From: Phoronis pallida
Lineage: Eukaryota > Phoronida > Phoronidae
Assembly (NCBI GenBank): GCA_028565715.1
Contig: JAOXYC010173325.1
Coordinates: 1 to 13,262 of the forward strand
Length of the DNA stretch: 13,262 nucleotides
Direction of reading: 5' to 3'
The position numbers and the translations under genes are program-made. The notes under the pieces were generated by a model. The model was not told where the DNA came from. It ran no database searches and saw only the letters and a program-made list of their open reading frames with translations. Below are positions 7,638 through 13,262 of this stretch, piece after piece. The stretch's first letter is position 1. Each line of letters starts with the position of its first letter.

Positions 7638-7890
7638 ACCTTTATCTCCCGCATCATGCGCTGTGTGTATGCTACTTGTACGTTCATTTTATCGCCAACT
7701 CGACAATGGTTCAGAACCGAAATATTGTTGGAACTGTGTGTATATATATTTGTATGCTGTTTTTATCATGCCACTTGAAAATCTACTTTACCAGTGTGCT
7801 TACTGCTTCACATGACAAGGTGACATTTAAATCATATTGACAAGAATTGAATAAAAACTGTAAATGCAACGTATTTTCAACCAATTCTGT
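7579..7890. repeat. 21-bp perfect inverted repeat flanking 270 bp
   Basis: acagaattggttgaaaatac(g) at 7579-7599 is the exact reverse complement of 7870-7890. In addition ggaatcatttac occurs as a direct repeat at 7569-7580 and 7924-7935. No target duplication is evident. It may be the ends of a small element at the 5' side of the pseudogene or the product of a local inversion. Confidence 0.45.
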
Positions 7891-9590
7891 GTCAACGAGA
7901 ACGTCCTGCCTGTTTTCACCAACAGGAATCATTTACCCAATACTTTCATAGAGTCTGTGTCGACGACATCTTGACATACATTGTGCTTCTCTAGCCTGGT
8001 TGTGGCCCGGGGTTGTAACAGTATGTTGAGATGAGCTTATATGTTTTCTGTCATTCCAATATAACTACTGTTAGATAAAAGATGTCTTAACTATGCAGAA
8101 TAATTAAAATATCCAAGCAATAGAAATTATAATTGTGTTGTTTAAGTTGTTATTATCTGTGAGTGGGTGATAAATGAAGTGATATTTATTCAATTATAAG
8201 TTGAGTAACATATCTCTGTGTTGTTTTCTCTTGTGATAACAAATTATTTATGTACTTTCGTGAGCCACACAGAGGCAGAATGTGTTGGATATAAAAAACA
8301 ACGCTTTTAAAAGTCAACATGTTTCAATGTGTATTCTTCACATTATTCTCAAGACAAATGGCGATGTAAACAAAGCAACCTCACTTTATATCGGGTGGCC
8401 GAAAAAAAAACATTCCCAAATTTAAAGCCGCATATCTCCTACTGAACATTCTGAAACGTTGAAACTTTGGCCTCATTTAGATAATAATATTGGTAATTCA
8501 AAGTTGCAAAAATTTCAATACCGTACAAAAAACTGTTGACAGGGCAGCAAAATCAAAATGACAAATCGAAATTTTCCGTTCCGCGGTAATTGCTTTATTT
8601 ACGTCAAATAATGGCGTTCGTGCGATAAGTGTACCATGAACGTCTTTCAATTAATGTTTATGAAATTTGCAGCACAAACACAAAATGAGTATGTGCAAAG
8701 TATCCTAAATTCTTAGTGCATTTTGATAAATAGTTCAGGAGAGTCGAGCGAAAAAAATTCAAGCGAAAAAATCATGGACGCGCACAAAATAACTCGGGAA
8801 CATAAAATTTCGACTAGATAACATAAGCTCCCTGTAAAAACCTGACTATCCATGACAAATCACTACTATTCTTGAAAGTTAGTATGACGCTTTAACTCAA
8901 AGGAATGTACTTAAAAATAGTTTTCTTTTTGATTAAATTTTTTTTTTGGTAATCCCATGTGTTTCCGCAAAGGGGAAAATAACCAATTTTTTAGTGAACA
9001 TCTTAACTACAAATATGTCTTATTCTTTACGAGTGACAAGAGCTTGAAGAGATAGAATGGATGTATTGAATAAAAGTAATTAAAAGTCTTTGGAGAGTGC
9101 AGGTATTTTTTCTTAAAGCGCCAAAAATGGCCCAAATTGACAAATTTCACACTATGGTTTTTGTAAAAATATTTTTTTTTGAAAATTAACCTCCCACGTA
9201 TCCTTTAACCGTGTTTTCGATGAATGAGTGAAGTTGTGAGTTTTTTGTTGGCAAGGGGAAACACCGTGTTTCAGCTGTTGAATTCGTAAACGGTGTATGA
9301 CTTGTATTCATACCCCTTGGTTTCAAATCATTTATTATAAAGTATAAAAATGTTAAAAAGAACAAAGTAGATCTACGCCGTCATATCCAAACTATGTTAT
9401 ATATTGTAATCAAATAATGCAAATAAGATACAACGTTGAGTCACACTAATACGAATGGCAATAAATGAAAAATATATTACAACAATATGTCACTATGAAA
9501 AATCACAAGTCAAAACATCTAAACATTTATACAAGTAGAAGTCAGTTGATATAGCTATATGCAAGATCTACCATACTATATGCAATGTTA
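7891..9590. other. AT-rich gene desert between the two orphan-gene copies
   Basis: Stops are frequent in all frames and no recognisable protein, RNA or hairpin element stands out. The 8.38-9.25 kb part differs in texture (poly-A/T runs, phrases such as ggtggccgaaaaaaaaa and gccaaaaatggcccaaat) and may be an old non-autonomous element, but I could not find its ends. AATAAA on the minus strand at 9336-9331 is a possible distal poly(A) signal for the gene at 9728-10725. Confidence 0.4.
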
Positions 9591-9591
9591 G

Positions 9592-9719
9592 CTAACCCCC
9601 ACCCTCGCAGCGAACTAATCATCGCATTCAACCCCGAGTTTCAACCCCTAACCCCATCCCAATCTTTCCGCTAACCTTAACTACTGTTATACTGAAGTAC
9701 CCGTATCCCCCCGCCCGGT
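9592..9719. other. C-rich tract, G-quadruplex-capable on the minus strand
   Basis: The + strand has C runs at 9596-9600, 9632-9635, 9645-9648, 9652-9655 and 9658-9660, plus a C-rich end at about 9706-9717. It includes the telomere-like word aacccctaacccc. On the minus strand this gives G3-N2-G4-N3-G4-N9-G4, which fits a quadruplex. It lies directly after the stop codon of the minus-strand orphan gene, so it may form in its 3' UTR. Confidence 0.5.
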
Positions 9720-9727
9720 ACATTCCA

Positions 9728-10725
9728 TCACGTCATTGAGCCATCTTTCGATAGTCGGATCTTCTTAAACATTGCATCTAGGTCCATTCTTGAAGTATGA
9801 CTATTCACTGAATATGTTCCATTTGAAGGGACCACTTTCTTGGGCTCTACCTGTGGATCCTGACAATCCTTCTTGGGTGCGTCCGTGAATGGAGTGAAAT
9901 TGTAAGTTTCATCACTTAAAGTGTGATGTTTCGATAGTTGTGGTGAAAAGATAAGAAAGTCTCTTATTAATTTCGTCTTTTGCATTATAAGGGGCTGAGG
10001 TGAGCAGATTGTTCTTCGATGGAAAATTTTCCTTGGCATTATTTGTTCCCGTAATGCATCGCGATCGACAGCAAGGCAGTTGTCCATGAACGGGGCATCT
10101 CCGTCTGCTTCAGACATGTCGATATACATTTTCTTATAAATCTTCTTGGGGATAATCTTGGCATAATCCTGATGGCGCTTGTCATCCATGTCACTACCAA
10201 TGACATTATCCTGACGACCATCGTATGTGTGTCTATACCCATGATCTCACCCTGATGTCCTTCTGCGCCTTGGTCTCTACCCATGGCAACATCCGGATAT
10301 ATGTCTTCATCTTTATCGCTGTCCATTGCCACACCCTGATGTCTTTCTGCATCATTGTTTCTATCTATGGCCATATCATGTTGTCTTTCTGTATCTTTGT
10401 GTCTGCCCATGGCCACATCCTTTTGACTTCCTACATCGTCGTCCTTATCAATTACACATTCCTGAAGTACCTCGTCGTCCATGCTTTTACTAATGGCAAA
10501 ACTCTTGCCTCTTTGGTCGTCACATATGACACTTCCCTCGCTGAACGAACCTTTCCCCAAGGCAATGTGGTGATGCACGTCTTCACCAGAAGTGGATGTT
10601 GATTTTTCCAGAGCCGGGGCTTCAACTTGCTCATTTGATCCATTCTGGTTAAGAAAATGTAGTAGTATAGTCGTAATCATACACAGGGTTGTCCAAAAAA
10701 ACCCGATCCCTTTCCATTTTATCAT
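9728..10725 (-). CDS. Orphan protein: hydrophobic N-terminus, 14-residue repeats, P-K-K motifs; frame broken
   Basis: I do not recognise the family. I choose ATG at 10725; the frame is also open upstream, but only with a TTG at 10770. Residues about 5-24 (GIGFFWTTLCMITTILLHFL) form a signal anchor or signal peptide. A Ser/Thr/Glu-rich stretch with HHH follows, then about seven 14-residue units such as SQKDVAMGRHKDTE and RQHDMAIDRNNDAE. The repeats switch frame at 10223-10233: the first frame ends in unrelated sequence at 10039, and the second carries on the repeats and a basic tail (IIPKKIYKKM, MPRKIFHRRTICS, QVEPKKVVPS) to TGA at 9728. Joined, the product would be about 330 residues. A decayed relative lies 2 kb away on the same strand. 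The frame break may be a real null allele, an assembly error or a shift. The repeat suggests an acidic, probably disordered segment; the function is unknown. Confidence 0.6.
10178..10470 (-). repeat. Coding 42-bp tandem repeat (14 residues x about 7)
   Basis: Units read VLQECVIDKDDDVG, SQKDVAMGRHKDTE, RQHDMAIDRNNDAE, RHQGVAMDSDKDED, IYPDVAMGRDQGAE, then a 44-nt unit starting GHQGEIMGID, then a 13-residue unit RQDNVIGSDMDDK in the new frame. The pattern is roughly R-H-Q-D-V-A-M-G-R-D-K-D-A-E. The 44-nt unit is two bases longer than its neighbours, exactly at gacacacatac. Confidence 0.75.
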
Positions 10726-10770
10726 AAATTCTGTAATAATTGGAGAATTAATACCTTGATTTTTTGCCAA

Positions 10771-11756
10771 GTTGTGTAAGATGCATGTAAAATTATAATG
10801 ACATTTTTTCGAAAATAACGTTTTTAGTTGATTTTTAAAAAGATGTTAATAAATATTATGTGTTCGTATAAAATGGTCACCAATGTTTAAGTGCTAGTGA
10901 AAACAGTTTTTTATAGAAATGTTTACTTCATATAAATTAAAACTTGTCCAAAACAACAATAAATTTTAGAAATTTATCATCATCTGTAGATTTTATTAAA
11001 GGTAGATGGTACTTTCTTGTTTACTCATGTTCAAATTTTGTTGCTATATTGCTGCTGTCGTTCAAATAATTCCAAGGTTTGAATTCCAAATTAGAAAATT
11101 GCCAAATATATTTACAGCTGGAATCGCTACATTAAACATAGGGGAAGTTTGTTTACCTGAGGTATAATGTGAAGTTGGTTGCAACATTTTACAGAGGATT
11201 AAAGTGTTAAACTGAACTACAAAAGTCGTGACAATTTTTTTTCAAAAACCCTTTTTTCATTCTTTACTATCAGATACATCTTGTAATTAGAATAAGAAAA
11301 CTAGCTCGATATTTGAATTCTCAGTCTCTCCTATGAATTGCAAAAGTGAACTGCAAGGTGGACTATTGGCCCAAATCCACGAGTATTTGAATAGGCCTAT
11401 TTGATTCCTTAATTGATGACATCACAGAGAAGTGACGTATCCAAAGCCTGGGGTATTACATGTAGGCTTCTGGTATTGTCTGATTGAACAGCGTTGACTT
11501 TTACAATAATTTGTTCACGGAAAGCTTTTCCGATTCAGCAAACCAAATATCTGCGTATAAATTCAACTTTTTGTGTATATAATTGAATTTGAATTGCATG
11601 CTTCAGAGTTGCAGCTCAGTTCAATCGATACGCGCACAGCTAAAAAAAATTGTTAACAATGCTCACAATAAGTTGACGTGTAGGCCTAAGCTAAACATAT
11701 CTGTATAGGGCGAAATAACTTAGATGAAGATTTACTTATGGCTAGCCGAGGATATT
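10771..11756. other. AT-rich intergenic region, no gene recognised
   Basis: No sustained coding frame. cagaatttatgataa just inside the gene's 5' side (minus strand, about 10729) could be a 3' splice site, so an untranslated first exon of the orphan gene may lie here, but I cannot place it. TAGGCCTA-type words occur near 11393 and 11681. Confidence 0.4.
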
Positions 11757-11762
11757 TTTATT
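11757..11762 (-). terminator. AATAAA polyadenylation signal for the 49-residue ORF
   Basis: AATAAA on the minus strand begins 17 bp after the TAA of the small ORF. This close spacing fits a short single-exon transcript. Confidence 0.4.
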
Positions 11763-11778
11763 TAGAAAAAGATGAAAG

Positions 11779-11928
11779 TTAAATTGGCCCATAGTAAGGT
11801 ATGTCAAAGAAATACCATTGTAAGCGTTTATATAAAAGGACACCAGTGCCTATGACAGCCGTCGCACCTATACCAACAACTGCTTGTTTCCAGCTAAGAT
11901 TCATACGCATTCTTTGCAAAAATTCCAT
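11779..11928 (-). CDS. 49-residue single-pass membrane microprotein (predicted)
   Basis: The ORF begins MEFLQRMRMNLSWKQ, continues into a hydrophobic stretch AVVGIGATAVIGTGVLLY (about residues 16-33), then KRLQWYFFDIPYYGPI and TAA. The start context aaaatcATGg has A at -3 and G at +4, and an in-frame TGA lies seven codons upstream, so the start is well defined. The layout (basic amphipathic N-terminus, one membrane helix, aromatic tail) is typical of small mitochondrial or ER membrane proteins. It resembles tail parts of respiratory-chain accessory subunits only in general shape, and I assign no family. TATTTAAA and an inverted CCAAT lie about 110 bp upstream, AATAAA just downstream. It could also be a first exon or chance. 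Confidence 0.45.
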   Translation of the reverse strand: MEFLQRMRMNLSWKQAVVGIGATAVIGTGVLLYKRLQWYFFDIPYYGPI

Positions 11929-12036
11929 GATTTTGCTGAGAGCTACTCAATACACATCTATTCTTATGAAGATCGAGTAACCAAGTGAAGTGATGGACAT
12001 ATTACAAACGATATCGTCATAAATTGAATGACGTGT

Positions 12037-12050
12037 TTTAAATACCCAAT
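12037..12050 (-). promoter_or_regulatory. TATA-like box with CCAAT for the 49-residue ORF
   Basis: On the minus strand TATTTAAA (12044-12037) is preceded by ATTGG (CCAAT on the + strand at 12046-12050). They lie about 110 bp upstream of the ATG at 11928, leaving room for an 80-nt leader. The spacing between CCAAT and TATA is unusually short, so the CCAAT match may be chance. Confidence 0.3.
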
Positions 12051-12200
12051 GAAATTGCTTGAAATTTTTATTCCTCAGGGGGCAGTAGCAATGTTAAAAG
12101 TATTTATTCAAAATTAAATCATTTAAATTACTTGATAGTTTGAGACACTATTTTGTTTCGAACAGGATGTTTTCGTGGTTACAGTACTTACCTGACTGAA

Positions 12201-12562
12201 TTAAAGATACTGTCTCCTCGTTGGTGAGGATCTGGGGTCAAAATTCAAATCAACTAGAAATTTTGTGTATGAGTCCTTTAATAAATATAATTAACCTGCA
12301 TCATAGTAAAAAAATTCAAAAAAATCGGTATAGGGGTAAATTTGAGATCTTTGTATCCGAAAAAACCTTGTCACCTGACAAGGTTTTCGAAATTTACATT
12401 TTTTAGGATAAAAATCTCAAATTTACCCTTAACGGATTTTTTTTGATTTTTTTTTACTAAGATGCAGGTTAATTATATTCATCAAAGGAGTCATACACAA
12501 AATGTCTAGTTGATTTGAATTTTGATCCCAGATCCTCACCAACGAGGAGACAGTATCTTTAA
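12201..12562. mobile_element. 362-bp palindromic MITE, TTAA-ended
   Basis: The left arm from 12201 and the right arm ending at 12562 are inverted copies over about 155 bp each with few mismatches, starting ttaaagatactgtctcctcg. The apex is a small hairpin, accttgtc-acct-gacaaggt. TTAA stands at both extreme ends (12201-12204, 12559-12562), as expected of piggyBac-type target duplications, though TTAA is itself a palindrome and cannot prove this. There is no transposase. High arm identity marks it as younger than its relative at 1126-1503. Confidence 0.85.
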
Positions 12563-12597
12563 ACTAAACGTATTTGGAATATTATAAAAAAACACTT

Positions 12598-12628
12598 AAA
12601 TCGATTTTTGAATCATTCAAATCGATTC
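12598..12628. repeat. Short palindrome next to the MITE
   Basis: aatcgatttttgaatc and attcaaatcgatt form an imperfect hairpin, with ATCGAT on both sides. It lies between the MITE and the GA repeat. No role is evident. Confidence 0.35.
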
Positions 12629-12661
12629 ATGCAAACCGGAGTTACACGATTTCTTTCAGGG

Positions 12662-13262
12662 GGAGAGAGAGAGAGAGAGAGAGACATTTATTAGCCATAA
12701 ACAATACATTACAATTCATACGATGGTAAATTTATATGGTAAGGAGACCTCTAATTGACTAAGTGTCGCTAAACAAGAGGCCACCTTTTACGAAAAAAAT
12801 CATATAGGTAAATAAATATTAAAGTAACACAACCGGTTTCAGGCTGTTCCAAGGTTTAGACATACAATTTAGGATAGGAGTTCTATCGGGTCAGAAATGA
12901 CTTCACGACGTTATGAACCTTGAGCCGAGACAAACTGACATCTCGAAAATCGCCTCGTTTTGTTTTTTCAAAACAGTGTCGTCACTGGCGGGCTAACACA
13001 AGAATATCCAAAAGGTACTTAAAAATATGTAATCTCAGTAATTTCGGGTCAATAAAAGACGCCTGAAGTTTACCGCTCTTTAGAATTCGAATACAAAAGT
13101 TGTGTCTGTGGGCATGCGGGCAAGACCCCGGGGGAAAGACGCCCGTCAACCTTAATCACATTATCTACCGCCAAACCCACTAGCCATTGGCATCAATGGT
13201 CCATACTCCCCTCGTTCTATACATCTTTTGTATTTTCACACCAACTTTAAAAATAAAAACAC
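12662..13262 (-). mobile_element. Probable non-LTR retrotransposon 3' end with (TC)n tail (5' beyond window)
   Basis: On the minus strand the region ends gtttatggctaataaatg followed by (TC)n (the + strand GA run at 12662-12684), a layout typical of LINE 3' ends with a simple-repeat tail. A 57-codon frame at 13155-12982 contains HAHRHNFCIRILKSG and IFKYLLDILVLARQ. Another short frame ends PWNSLKPVVLL at about 12830, recalling the 'WNSLP' C-terminal motif of many LINE reverse transcriptases. Frames are broken, so it is a relic. The local GC-rich patch (about 13110-13150) differs from its surroundings. I cannot name the clade. Confidence 0.35.

Noticed and set aside
10225-10602. 125-codon plus-strand frame with repeated LMSFC / HGHI words
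   Set aside because: Exact antisense shadow of the 14-residue repeat; periodicity is inherited from the minus-strand gene.
10452-10643. 63-codon minus-strand frame overlapping the orphan gene
   Set aside because: Alternative frame of the orphan gene, lacks its repeats.

Overview
The window is AT-rich animal nuclear DNA. It has short exons with GT-AG introns, many inverted-repeat (MITE-like) elements, a tRNA-derived SINE relic, a LINE-like 3' end and a minisatellite. I see no bacterial operon, CRISPR, rRNA or viral gene. The repeat types and two TAGGCCTA-type words near 11.4 and 11.7 kb suggest a marine invertebrate, but I cannot name the taxon.

Left part (1-5.6 kb, + strand). Six consecutive phase-0 exons (1791-1880, 2564-2659, 2953-3051, 3880-4011, 4824-4907, 5553-5591) encode the C-terminal 179 residues of a Rogdi / Rav2-type protein, a factor of the RAVE-like complex that assembles the V-ATPase. 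The first third of the protein lies upstream of the window. Introns carry several palindromic elements (about 2.1, 3.3-3.65, 4.03-4.1 and 4.49-4.66 kb) and a SINE head at 4.3 kb. A 29-bp minisatellite (5669-6293) begins less than 100 bp after the Rogdi stop codon.

Middle and right part (6.5-10.8 kb, - strand). A gene I do not recognise (about 9728-10725) encodes a hydrophobic N-terminal segment, about seven 14-residue acidic/His/Met repeats, and a basic tail with repeated P-K/R-K motifs. It is split by a +2 shift inside an AC run. A decayed relative of the same gene, with tandem partial blocks, stops and frameshifts, lies at 6535-7637 on the same strand. It contains a roughly 230-bp hairpin MITE. 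The two together form a local orphan gene family.

Further right, a 49-codon single-exon ORF on the - strand (11779-11928) has a membrane segment, a strong start context, a TATA-like box with CCAAT, and a close AATAAA signal. A 362-bp, almost perfectly palindromic MITE (12201-12562) has TTAA at both ends and belongs to the same family as the older composite copy at 1126-1503. The window ends in sequence resembling the 3' end of a non-LTR retrotransposon. About 7.9-9.6 kb and 10.8-11.75 kb are AT-rich and I find no gene there.
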